A DNA stretch of 64,000 nucleotides. It comes from Dryomyza anilis (lineage: Eukaryota > Arthropoda > Insecta > Diptera > Dryomyzidae). Shown here piece by piece: positions 1 to 9,724 of the stretch. Every line of letters begins with the position of its first letter. The first letter of the stretch is position 1. The notes beneath the pieces are model-generated. The model searched no databases, was not told the DNA's origin, and saw nothing but the letters and a program-made list of their open reading frames with translations. Where the stretch lies: the NCBI GenBank assembly GCA_951804985.1, contig OX638135.1, positions 35,171,670-35,235,669 on the forward strand, read 5' to 3'. The position numbers and the translations under genes are program-made.

Positions 1-99
1 AAATATTTTTTTTACAAATGTACAAATTGTGAAAAGAGCTGTAGTTACAATAACCATGACTTAATGTTCTAGAAGTATATAGATTTAAAAACCATCTAC

Positions 100-1901
100 C
101 TGTATATATGGACGACCATCGTTTATGTCGAGGCCACTGTGTTGAAATTTTTGCATTTGTTCCAGAATTTTTTCATAACGCATACTGTCAATATCGACCA
201 ATCGGAAAGCAGTTATATTGACACTGTTGTATTTGAAATCCTCTAAGTCGAATGTTTCGATATCCTATATTTCAAAAGAATTAAATAAACTGAAAACATT
301 ACTCATCAATTGTTTTCCTCACATAATGCATCCACACATAATTTTATATAACAAAGGTTGTGATATTAACTGCATTTGAACAATTAATACCATTATAGCA
401 TAAATACAAATAAATTATTCAGGAAATGTCTAAAAATCAACATTAAATCTAAATATTGATAATTAAATAAGTAGTTTTTCTGAAACCTACTATAAACTGC
501 AATATTTTTTATATTTTAACATTTATCGAATGTCCTGAAATTGCGAATTACTTATGTTATACGATATGATTTACCCTCAAGTTATATAAAAATGTTCTTA
601 GTATAAGGGACATTAACTTGAAATTGCGTTAAGTATAATTTTATTTATTTTAAAATTAGAAAATTTTTCTTATTGTAAGAGTAACTTCAAAATAAGAAAT
701 TAGTATTTGTATTTGTATATTTAAAATAGTACAATAAGTTTGGATTCTTTTGAAGTACAACAAGTAAAGCTCAATATAGAAACTGTTTGAGTTTTCCAAG
801 TCGGATTTTTTTTTTTTTAGTGTAGGAACATTCTTCTTGTAAAATAGTTATCGTTTATACTTACGAATGTTGTAAACATATAGTGATAGCGATAGTCGTT
901 CATTTGCAATTGTAAAATCTGTAAAACTTAATGGTTACTACAATTTAAATGGAAAGTGTTAATTAACATTTTGAATAAGTCAGAATAAGTGACGATCAAA
1001 AGCAAAAAAATGTAGTCTTGTTCTTGCTCTTGTTATTGCAGGGTAGGTCATGATCTTATTCTCCCATCGAAAATTCGATCATGTTCTTGCAAGAACTTGA
1101 AGAACAAGAGTCCTGCATTTTTGGCTCAACACTAGCCAGAAATCATTTAAACAAATTTAAGTTATACTTGGGAAATAATATTTGTTATCATACCGCGCGA
1201 AAAAAAGCCTTGATGTTGATCGGATTTGTATCGACTATAAGTTTATACATCTCTTTCTGTCGTACGGCCCGTAGTACTTGTCGGTATGTCTCCGGTGTTG
1301 CCTGACGTATGTACATTTCCGTGCGTGAATTTGCAGCGGTTTCTATGAGATCTTGTTGTTTAAATAATCCTTAAAAAATACAAAATAATTATTATAACAA
1401 TAAATATTGGTATATCAAGTAGCACCGTAATCCTCTTCGTAAATAATCGCAACTTTTGTCCAGTTTAAGTATACCATGAAATCGCGATATGCCAAATTCA
1501 TATGATGTTGCGAGGGATATAGGTTGATCGAGAACTCCTTAATATTGGCATCTAGGTCGATATGAGTTTCGATATGCGGTATGTCCAGAGCCTCGCATAT
1601 AGACTGTATGTGGCTAGCGAGAAAAGAATCGGATGGGCCAAATATAGCCTGGACACCAGTCTCCAGTTGCCGACAAACTAGATATAACCAGTAAAATTCT
1701 AAATATCTAAAGAATTGAGAAATTTGAGACGAGACCAACCTTTTTTGGTTGTGCGAAAGGAATCGTCACGTGGAACGTATTCTATATCGTATACAAGCTG
1801 TGAGTTTGGTAAAATGGTTTTTTCTTTGTTTATTCTATATACAGCGTATTTGAAAGCGAACTCTATATTACTGTCGCGTTCATCCTCGGTAAAAATAGCA
1901 C
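100..1901 (-). CDS. Kainate-type ionotropic glutamate receptor, partial (5 exons, amino-terminal domain)
   Basis: Subunit of a glutamate-gated cation channel; the part seen is the extracellular amino-terminal (ANF-receptor/PBP1-like) domain. I read five exons on the minus strand: 1901-1740, 1677-1426, 1369-1194, 918-865 and 264-100, about 269 codons. All junctions are GT-AG and phases join without a stop; introns are 62, 56, 275 and 600 bp. Recognisable stretches include GAIFTEDERDSNIEFAFKYA, LVYDIEYVPRDDSFRTTKK, VQAIFGPSD, KVAIIYEEDYGLFKQQDL, MYIRQATPETYRQVLRA, ILQLQMNDYRYHYMFTTF and NSVNITAFRLVDID, characteristic of insect kainate receptors. The exon carrying the signal peptide must lie upstream (above 1901) and was not found. 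The ligand-binding and membrane segments lie beyond base 1. No disabling change is visible, so this is probably a live host gene. I cannot tell which paralogue it is. Confidence 0.9.
987..1134. mobile_element. Short hAT-like MITE in a receptor intron
   Basis: A 148-bp insert within the 275-bp third intron. Its right end read inward is TAGTGTTGAGCC and its left end AAGTGACGATC, an imperfect inverted pair. The body is rich in CTTGTTCTTGCTCTTG and its complement. The flanking octamers GTCAGAAT and GCCAGAAA match at 6 of 8 positions, as expected for an old hAT-type 8-bp target duplication. Its ends and CTTGC-rich interior resemble the better preserved element at 40244-41862. Inferred, not proven. 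Confidence 0.45.
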
Positions 1902-1959
1902 CTTTAAATACATGATATAAATATAATTTTATCGATTCATTTTGATCTTCTAATAACAT

Positions 1960-2230
1960 TTTTCGATTTTGTGTGTTAATCAGCCTTATTGTGAATAAAA
2001 TTCCTAAAAGAATTTTTATCCTTGTTGGAAAATAGGTATCGTGAACAACGTTCGAAAAGGAAAAAAAAAAAATACATAAAAAAATTTCGTATCATGAACA
2101 ACATTTTGGAGGAAAAATTACAATTATTACGCCGAAAAAATTGAGCCACTTTTTTTTCAACGGGGAAAAGAATTAATTAAAAACAACACACTTTAATGAA
2201 CTATACTTTTATTTATAATATGTTAACAAA
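1960..2230. other. AT-rich spacer, nothing recognised
   Basis: Sequence between the receptor exon and the long-TIR element. I looked for a receptor exon ending just before a GT donor on the minus strand and found none. Confidence 0.5.
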
Positions 2231-2680
2231 TATCTGAGGCATTCTTTTTCAAATCGAACGCATTTCGTCAAAAATATATAGTTGCACTTTGGAATTGCTT
2301 GAATTTTTTTTATGGATTGCTATTGAAAATAAGCCCACCCATATTTTTTTTTTTACTTTTTGTCAATATGTTTGAAAATACAGGGTGTTTAAAAAATTAA
2401 AATATGACGTATGGACCTTTTTTAAAAATTCTATAACTTCGCATCTGTTCATCGTATTGCGTCAAGTTTAGTCTCATTTTGAAAGTAATAGAATTTACTT
2501 TATTTCCTTATATAAATTTAATATATTTTTTTATTACCATGACACTATTATAAGCAATTAAAATATTTAAGGACATTTTACTAAATTAGAGGTATTTTTT
2601 TTTTTTTTAAATTCAAACTATAATTTTTCTCATTAAATTCTATATAAGAAACATTCTTTTGTTGAGTGGTCATTTGTGTA
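2231..2680 (+). repeat. Left terminal inverted repeat of the 3-kb element
   Basis: Matches the reverse complement of 4862-5207. Shared landmarks in order are GAGGCATTC, TGGATTGCTATTGAAAATAA, CCCACCCATATTTTT, ATACAGGGTGTTTAAAAAAT, ATGACGTATGGACC, TCTATAACTTCGCATCTGTT, GTCAAGTTTAGTCTCATTTT and GAGTGGTCATTTGTGTA. This arm contains extra AT-rich sequence near 2540-2620 that the right arm lacks. Confidence 0.8.
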
Positions 2681-3098
2681 CATCTATACAAAATCATTTT
2701 TTTTTTGTTCAAACGATTGTGCGAATAAACTCCTTTTTATGTCTTTTGTCTATAGCATAGTCCTGATATGTCAGTAAAAATAGACTTTGGCCATAGAAAA
2801 ATATATGTTGCGTCAACCAACTCGTTGCCAACCTTATACCAAATGGATTTTCTGTGTTTATTAATATACATTTTAGAAATAAATCGAATTATATGATAAA
2901 TTATTTTTTTTTATTTACCATTTATTTACATGTGTATTAATCTTTTATGATTATAACTATTCGATATTAAGTTTTAACAGTAAATAACGGAATTATTACA
3001 TTAATTTAAATCAATGAATTTTTCATGCATTGAAAATTGTTTTGTGCGTATTTTATTTTTATTAATTGGAAGTATGCAATGGAATCCTAAAGTACCTT

Positions 3099-4560
3099 TT
3101 ACGGTTTTTGCTTCACAGATGACAATACATTCGCTTCGCTGAATATTATCTTTTTGATTATAAAAAATTCATTTTGTTTTTTTAACAAGAAATGAGTGTA
3201 GAAGTAATTTGGATAAACCACTTTGGACAGAACTACTGTCTCCAGAGTAGTTCTGTCCACAGTTGTCCATTGCCTAAATGACACGGTATCAATAAGCTGT
3301 TCCTCAAAAGAAGTTTCTATTTGTTCTATAATATTTGTAACGCCAGGACACATGTTACAGTCTCCTAAGTAACATATTGTTGAAGGAGGATTACATATCA
3401 TGCGATTTAGACAATCGTTGACTTTTTTAAATGCTGCTGTGAATCACCTGTTAGTCTTTTAATATTTGCACCATTAAACAATAATCTTACGTTTTCATGG
3501 ATAGCGCAAACGCATACAGAATGGGTGCCACTTGTTCCCGCCAACGCGCAATGCTTCGGTCGCAGAGATGCAAATTTTGAAAAACTGCACTTCACAGCGG
3601 GATTTAAAATTTTAAACTCTTCAAATAGTTCTTTTAAATTATTTAAGATTAACCGCTTTTGCATGAGAATTCGTCGATTTTTACGGAAACTGTGTCCTTT
3701 TTACCGGGCATTACTCGGCTGTGATTATCCGATTCAAAAAACTCAATTATTAAGTTTACTACGCTAGTTTCCAAAACAGGATGTACTTTCGGATTCGGTG
3801 AAGACTATATTCCTTTTTCTGCCGTTTTAATTGCTATGGTAATAATTTGATTAGTGGCTTCAAAATGTTTTTGAATTTTTCGATAAGACCAATGGCTAAA
3901 CATTATAAGTATTTGAATATGAATAGATCTTTCATGAGTTGAACAATATTTTTCTTGAAGTGTTTTTAAAATGCTGGCCTCATTACTTTCATCATCATCA
4001 GTATCATCTTCTGGTATGTTAAATAGTTTCGTTTTTAGTGATTCAGTAATGTTTTTAAATTTTTGAGATAAATATTTTTTTTGTTGAATTTTTTTCTTTT
4101 TTAAGGGAGAATTACCTAACAACACCAATACCTTATTTAATCTTTCCACTGACAAACTTGAAATTTGTGGGTCATTTGCTGTACTCATCAAACTTTCTTC
4201 ACTCTCAGCGCTGCTTTCGCTATCATCACTGTTACTTGAAGAAGTAGGTGGTTTAACTGTTGTCTAAAAAAATCGTTTAATTTCCATTAGATTTATATAC
4301 TTTTTTTAGATGTGTTAAATATGTGGAAGAAAAAAACTCAACAATCAATTCGAGAGAGGTCATTGAAATCGTGAATTTCAAAATAATTCGCTACAATATA
4401 TCACAATATAGCACTATCATAAAGATTCATTAGCTAAATACATTATATAATAAATAAATATATAATAAATAAATACCTTGTTTTTAACGATAATATTGGC
4501 ACATTTACGATTTCGTGTCCTAAAAGATGTATAAATAAACAATTGCGGATGGTCTTCGGT
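3099..4560 (-). pseudogene. Decayed transposase-like gene of an unnamed element family
   Basis: Minus strand, two exons: exon 1 ends at 4477 and exon 2 starts at 4263, with a 213-bp GT-AG intron. Exon 2 opens with a Ser/Asp/Glu-rich linker, then a Lys-rich region ending at a stop near 3805. The conserved core follows: FFESDNHSRVMPGKKDTVSV near 3750-3690, QKRLILNNLKELFEEFK, FSKFASLRPKHCALAGTSG, THSVCVCAIHENVRLLF near 3530-3470, then CNPPSTICYLGDCNMCPG near 3390-3340. The Cys/His spacing suggests metal binding. It is broken by one in-frame stop (about 3805) and a frameshift in an A-run near 3410. I recall similar multicopy proteins in arthropod genomes but cannot attach a transposase superfamily. 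A homologous relic lies at 26005-26900. Confidence 0.65.
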
Positions 4561-4861
4561 AGACAATATGCCCAATTCACACATTTTTTTTATTTTGTAA
4601 CTTTTCTTAATTTATATTTATTTATTGGAGGGTCCAATTTAAATAAATTGCAACAAACTTTCCAAAGTTTTGGACATTCCAATTTCTTTGATACTTTAGG
4701 CATTTTTATGTGCAAACAATATGAATTCGTTGATTTTATTTTTCTTTTCAAATAATGACTACGCTATGTTTTATTTGTGTATTCTACGAAAACAAGTGTA
4801 CTAGATCTATTGACTTTGTACAGTAGTTTGCATAAAAAGACTTTTTTAATATAGATATACA

Positions 4862-5207
4862 CAAATGACCACTCATCAAAAATATTGTTTGAATTTAAAA
4901 ATGGTAATGAAAAATATATTAAATTTATATAAGGAAAGAAAGAAAATTCTATTACTTTCAAAATGAGACTAAACTTGACGCAATACGATGAACAGATGCG
5001 AAGTTATAGAATTTTTAAAAAAGGTCCATACGTCATATTTAAATTTTTTAAACACCCTGTATTTTCAAACATATTGCCAAAAATTAAAAAAAAAAATATG
5101 GGTGGGCTTATTTTCAATAGCAATCCATAAAAAAATTAAGCAAATCCAGAGTGTCAAAAATATTTCGTGTTCGATTTGTGAAGGAATGCCTCATCTATGG
5201 ATATGAC
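4862..5207 (-). repeat. Right terminal inverted repeat of the 3-kb element
   Basis: Inverted copy of the left arm, landmarks in mirror order. It is more compact than the left arm and its outer 70 bp is duplicated again at 5360-5430. Confidence 0.8.
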
Positions 5208-5581
5208 CAAAATTATTTAAACAAAAGTTAGTTATATTTTTCTGCACAAATTAATTGTAGATATATATAACCACCGCAAAAACTTCACCGGCTGGGGTGC
5301 AGAGTTGTAATTAATTACACGAGCAATTACAATTACTCGTTATTGTAATTGAATTTTTTAAGCAAATCCAGAGTGTCAAAAATATTTCGTGTTCGATTTG
5401 TGAAGGAATGCCTCATCTATGGATATGACCAAAATTATTTAAACAAAAGTTAGTTATATTTTTCTGCACAAATTAATTGTAGATATATATAACCACCGCA
5501 AAAACTTCACCGGCTGGGGTGCAGAGTTGTAATTAATTACACGAGCAATTACAATTACTTGTTATTGTAATTGAATTTTTT
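5138..5581. repeat. Two tandem 222-bp units, nearly identical
   Basis: The unit 5138-5359 is repeated at 5360-5581 with almost no difference (one visible C/T change in ACTCGTT versus ACTTGTT). It spans the outer end of the 3-kb element, a short spacer and the first bases of the hAT-like element that follows, so it arose after both were in place. A recent duplication or an assembly artefact fits equally. Confidence 0.85.
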
Positions 5582-5689
5582 TTCAATTACAATTACTTGT
5601 AATTGTAATTGAATTTTTATAATTACAATGGCTTGTAATTGTAATTGATTTTTTTTCAATTAAAATTACATTTTGAAAAATCACCAATT

Positions 5690-6310
5690 ACCATAGATTC
5701 ACATCAAGTTGCTTCATTGGAACTTTTTTGGATGTAACTGTTCCAAAGGGCATAGATTCACATCCAGGTGCGTCATTGGAACTTTTATGGATGAAACTGT
5801 TCCAATGGGCATAGATTCACATCCAGGTGCGTCATTAGAACTTTTTTGGACGAAACTCTTCCAATGTGTATAGATGCACCTGTTCCAATTGCCACATATT
5901 CACATCAAGGTGCGTCATTGGAACTTTTTTGGATGCAAGTGTTCCAATGGGCATAGATTCGCATCCAGGTAAGTCTTTGGAACTTTTTTAAACGAAACTG
6001 TTCTAATACGCATAGATTCACATCTAGGTGCGTCAATTGGAACAGTTTCGTCCAAAAAAAGTTCCAATGATGCACCTGGACATTAATCTATACCCATTAG
6101 AACAGTTTCGCCCAAAAAAGTTCCAATGACGCACCTGGATGTGAATCTATGCCCATTGGAACAGTTTCGTCCAAAAAAGTTCCAATGACGCACCTAGATG
6201 TGAATCTATGCCCATTGGAACAGTTGCATATAAAAAAGTTTCAATGACGAACCTGGATGTGAATCTATGCTCATTGGAACAGTTTCATCCAAAAAAAGTT
6301 CTATTGAGTG
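5690..6310. repeat. Minisatellite of 59-bp units that reverses orientation at its centre
   Basis: About five and a half units of ATAGATTCACATCCAGGTGC followed by GTCATTGGAACTTTTTTGG and AACTGTTCCAATGGGC run forward from 5690 to about 6030. The reverse complement then runs for about five units to 6310. The single strand could fold into a roughly 300-bp hairpin. Each unit also carries its own short inverted pair (CATTGGAA and TTCCAATG). Unit-to-unit divergence is 5-15% by eye. Confidence 0.85.
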
Positions 6311-6400
6311 TTCGTTATCTTCAGCAGTAATACATTAATTTTCATGTAATTAATTGAAAAAAAATGTAATGGTTCCGGTTTTAGCTTCAATTACATTTGT

Positions 6401-6534
6401 ATAACCTACACCTATGAGGTACAGGGTATATTAACATTGTGCATATTGTAACGCCCCTTAGGATGCGTGACCGGTATGGAAAAGTAAATATATTCTTGAT
6501 CAGCATCACTACCCGAGTCCGTTTAGCCATGTCC

Positions 6535-6578
<44 letters not shown>

Positions 6579-7398
6579 TGCTGCCCGAATACAGAATAAC
6601 TTGAGAAATACTGATCAGAATGCGATGAAATTTCGTCGCAATATATTTTAGCAAAAAGTAGGAACTGAGTTTGAAAATGAGCCAAATCGGTCAACGGACA
6701 CGTCCACCTCCCATACAAGTCACTTTTATATAACTCTTTAGGAACTAATAATTCGAAAAGTATTCAATATATAGTTATAAAATTTAAAATGTATTGTTAT
6801 AATTCACCTAAAAATATGTGGTTCAAAAATGGGCGTGATCCGCCCAACATTTTTTTTTATTATTTCCGGTTTTTCATAGAGGAAATTTGATCCGTAAATT
6901 ATTAAAATCAAATCTATTAAATATTAGCCTTTCAAAATTTTAAATATAGGCGTGGTCCGCTTAATTATATTTTTCTATTTTTTTTATTAGTTTTTTATAC
7001 TTCGATATACATTTTTTAATTTATGGGGATATGAGACGTAAATTTCTGATATGTGAATAATATTCTAGGTTCAGAATAATTAAAAACTTTAAAATTAAGG
7101 TATGCAATTAAATATCCCATATTAATATCCCCACCAAAGGTGTAGGGTATTTCATAGTCGGGTCCGGCCGACTATAAAAATCCGCCCCATGTGACCGAAC
7201 TTACACTTTCTGATATGTGAATAATATTCTAGGTTCAGAATAATTAAAAACTTTAAAATTAAGGTATGCAATTAAATATCCCATATTAATATCCCCACCA
7301 AAGGTGTAGGGTATTTCATAGTCGGGTCCGGCCGACTATAAAAATCCGCCCCATGTGACCGAACTTACCCATGTGACCTAACTTTCCCAACTCGTTTT
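6401..7398 (+). mobile_element. DINE-1-like element (family a), plus orientation
   Basis: It begins ATAACCTACACCTATGAGG, carries ATATTCTTGATCAGCATCAC and the GTCCGTCTGTCTGTCTGTC microsatellite core known from Drosophila DINE-1/INE-1, then a GGGCGTG-rich body. It ends with the hairpin-like ATAGTCGGGTCCGGCCGACT and AACTTTCCCAACTCGTTTT. The same family lies in the opposite orientation at 34982-35780. It is inserted in the AATTACAATTAC flank of the hAT-like element. DINE-1 belongs to the Helentron-associated non-autonomous elements. Confidence 0.7.
7045..7372. repeat. Internal 164-bp tandem duplication in the DINE-1-like copy
   Basis: The segment from TTCTGATATGTGAATAATAT to ATGTGACCGAACTTAC occurs twice in a row with a 164-bp offset and no visible difference. 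The related copy at 34982-35780 has it once, so the duplication is specific to this copy. Confidence 0.85.
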
Positions 7399-7570
7399 TA
7401 ATTACATTTTTCAATTTTTTTTGTAATTGGAAAAAATTTGTCTAATATGCAATTAATTGTAATTATAATTGCAAAATTTTCAATTACAATTACATGTATT
7501 GGAATTTTATTAATTACAGTTACATGTAATTGTAATTGAAAATTTGTGTAATTGTGAATGCCCATGTCTG

Positions 7571-8120
7571 CTGGAGAGTATCTTATTTTTTTTTTTACTC
7601 TTGAAAAATGAACGCAGTATAATCACAACATTTTCTTAAATGAAAAACTACAATTAAGAGTCATTTTATATGCTTTTAATCGTAGTTTAACATAATTTTA
7701 ACTGCAATATTTATTGCACAACGCAATTTTATCCAACAACACTGTTTGACATTTGGCAAACAGCTGATTAAGCGTTGGCCGATGTTCAGGTCTAATTGCA
7801 AATTAATCTTTCATTAAGTTTAAAAATGTGAAATGTGTGTATAGTTAAATGAAAATAAAGATCTGTATACATATTTTATATCCAAACTATTATTTTACAA
7901 CTTCATTATCTGAAATGATAACGATAACCAAAAACGCATAAACAGAAAATATGGGAATGTTGTAAAACTGCATTCGAATTTCGAACAAAATTCCAGAGGA
8001 ATCGCTGTTCCTGGGAGATTGCCGAAACCAAAAAAATTTACCTGGGAACAAAAAATTCCGAGGGAATAAATATTTCTCAAGTGTTCACGATAAGGATGAA
8101 TATGTCAAAAATGTGTATTC
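7571..8120. other. No gene recognised
   Basis: AT-rich sequence after the hAT-like element with no supported reading frame and no repeat recognised elsewhere in the window. Confidence 0.5.
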
Positions 8121-8129
8121 TACCGGTTC

Positions 8130-8310
8130 ATGTACATTTGCCCGAAAGTTATTACCCCGAATGGACATTTCCCCGAAATGAACATTTCCCCGCAATGGAC
8201 ATTTCCCCGCAATGGACATATCCCCGAAATGAAAATTTTCCCGACAAAAGTGGGCGAAAAGTTTGAAAAAGACCGAAAAAATATTGCAGAAATCCATTGC
8301 AGAAATCGAA
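8130..8310 (+). repeat. Dispersed repeat with 16-18 bp CCCCGAAATGGACATTT units
   Basis: Six or so short tandem units of ATTTCCCCGAAATGGAC, with GAATGAACA and CAATGGACA variants, are followed by GTGGGCGAAAAGTTTGAAAA and two copies of ATTGCAGAAATC. The same order in reverse complement occurs at 13745-13890. This is a dispersed non-coding repeat family; the short frames translated from it are not genes. Confidence 0.65.
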
Positions 8311-8361
8311 TCCCAGCAGAGAAAGGTATTCAATTTAGTAGTCGAAACCTTGTATGAGCTA

Positions 8362-8393
8362 TGCATTACAGAATATATTAATTCTGTAATGCA
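8362..8393. repeat. Perfect 13-bp inverted repeat
   Basis: TGCATTACAGAAT and its exact complement ATTCTGTAATGCA are separated by 6 bp. It lies at the 3' end of the minus-strand reading frame 8698-8378. No promoter or terminator context is seen. Confidence 0.6.
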
Positions 8394-8698
8394 ATGTACG
8401 GCGATGTCCAAGGAAAGTAATGTTTCCGACCATATAGATTACCGACTAATCTAAAAAGTTGGTGTTGCATATATACCATTCGCTTGTATCTGATGAATTC
8501 TTTGGTTACCAAAGGATACAAGTAATAATTGATACAATCGTAATCCATAAAATTTTTGCTTGATATGTTATTAATTATAGTATTGACTACAAAATAATCG
8601 GTTACATCATCGATTAAAATGTTATCAATTGTTATATTAGCTGCGTAGATCATTTTCACATACAAAACAAAAACAAACCAGGTTCGTTTTTGGATCAA
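8378..8698 (-). CDS. Hypothetical secreted or membrane protein, possible first exon
   Basis: A 106-residue frame that does not overlap any repeat I could define. It starts with a good signal peptide: basic MIQKR, then the hydrophobic stretch WFVFVLYVKMIYA, with a plausible cleavage site before ANITIDN. The rest is rich in Ile, Asn, Asp and Tyr and has two cysteines. It could be an N-terminal exon of a host gene on the receptor's strand. A splice donor is possible near 8440 (GGTAAT), in which case the last 20 or so codons are intronic. I do not recognise the family, and it does not fit the missing first exon of the receptor. Confidence 0.35.
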   Translation of the reverse strand: MIQKRTWFVFVLYVKMIYAANITIDNILIDDVTDYFVVNTIINNISSKNFMDYDCINYYLYPLVTKEFIRYKRMVYMQHQLFRLVGNLYGRKHYFPWTSPYIALQN

Positions 8699-8699
8699 T

Positions 8700-9282
8700 T
8701 ACTGATCTGGTACTGTACGTAGCAAAAGTAAATTTGTTTGTAGTGATGTTATGCTACTGTGAATGACACTTAATAGGAAGAATAATTTGTGTGTAAAAAG
8801 AAAGGGAGACGAAAACGCTGTTGCCAAATTTATGAAAATAGAACCGATGGCGTTCCCTTGAAACAGATCTGGTTCAAGTACCACGGGAACGCAGCTATTG
8901 TCTATAAAATGTTTAAAAAATGTAAAAGCTTGCTTCAGCTTTTTTCAGCAACACTTTTGTCGGAATCTATTTTGAGAATCCGACGATAGACCATTTAAAA
9001 GACAGACCTTTTAAAATTTATTAAATAATATCCATCTGAAAATAGTTTTATTTGGTTAAATAATTTATAAACTAAAACAGATGCCGAGCCTACCGTATAT
9101 TTATCTCGTCACAAACTTGCGTCCTTTAAAGACAACGACGCGAGACAATTGATACAAAGCAAATGAAGTCAAATTAAAGTACATTAAAGGCGAAGTAGGT
9201 CGTTGTAAATGAATATAATTGTACTTATATTTTTTTACTTTGAACATCTGCTTAACTCTATACATTGCAAAAATAAATTATT
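8700..9282. other. No gene recognised
   Basis: Short frames occur on both strands but show no signal, domain or repeat that would support them. Confidence 0.45.
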
Positions 9283-9640
9283 AGGTAATGCATTTTAACA
9301 ATATTAATTTTGATACCTTACTCGGTTCCATTACTAGATAGTCTATTTATTTATCATTATACATGATACATAACTCGGATAGATTAGTAAGTAATTTATC
9401 TATAAAGTTTACACTCGATGCATTACCTAGGTAGATTACTGGGTAATGCATTTATAAAAAATACCTTACTCGGTTCCATTACTAGATAGTCTATTTATTT
9501 GTCATTATACATGATACATAATTAGGAGAGATTACTAAGTAATTTATTTATAAAGTTTACACTCGATGCATTACATAGTTAGATTACTGGGTAATGCATT
9601 TATAAAAAAATTCGATGATACATTACTCTTTCCATTTACA
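9283..9640. repeat. 148-bp tandem repeat (two units plus partials)
   Basis: ATACCTTACTCGGTTCCATT and the following CTAGATAGTCTATTTATTT occur at 9313 and again at 9461, a 148-bp offset. The shared tail includes TTTACACTCGATGCATTAC and TAGATTACTGGGTAATGCAT. A third, partial unit follows. GGTAATGCAT and ATGCATTACC are mutually inverted within each unit. Confidence 0.75.
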
Positions 9641-9724
9641 TAGTATGCAATATTTACTTAGGTTACCATTTCATCGAAGAATTCATAGATTACAAAAATA
9701 ATGCATTGCACATTTCCCTGCTGG

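Larger units (their letters stand above)
2231..5207 (-). mobile_element. Long-TIR DNA transposon, about 3 kb, unnamed family (copy 1)
   Basis: Two arms of roughly 350-450 bp at the ends are inverted copies of each other, starting near GAGGCATTC at 2236 and its complement near 5188. They enclose a minus-strand pseudogene of an unnamed insect-element protein (see 3099-4560). The long arms plus one intron-containing gene suggest a cut-and-paste element with foldback-like termini. The exact ends are uncertain because the right end lies inside a 222-bp tandem duplication (5138-5581). No clean target duplication could be read. Confidence 0.7.
5522..7570. mobile_element. Non-autonomous hAT-like foldback element with AATTACAATTAC ends
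   Basis: The left end CAGAGTTGTAATTAATTACAC and right end (read inward) CAGACATGGGCATTCACAATT are followed by dense AATTACAATTAC repeats on both sides (5525-5690 and 7398-7555). Flanking octamers CTGGGGTG and CTGGAGAG match at 6 of 8. The interior is the inverted 59-bp repeat block (5690-6310). A DINE-1-like element (6401-7398) was inserted later. No coding sequence. The superfamily call rests on CAGAG-type ends plus an imperfect 8-bp duplication. Confidence 0.55.

Noticed and set aside
4764..5206. Short frames on both strands at the right end of the 3-kb element
   Set aside because: They lie in the terminal inverted repeat and have mirror counterparts at 2231-2680 that are not open.
6439..6718. 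Frames with Cys-Leu-Ser-Val or Thr-Asp-Arg-Gln repeats (also 16009-16335 and 18136-18345)
   Set aside because: Translation of the GTCT microsatellite core of DINE-1-like elements.
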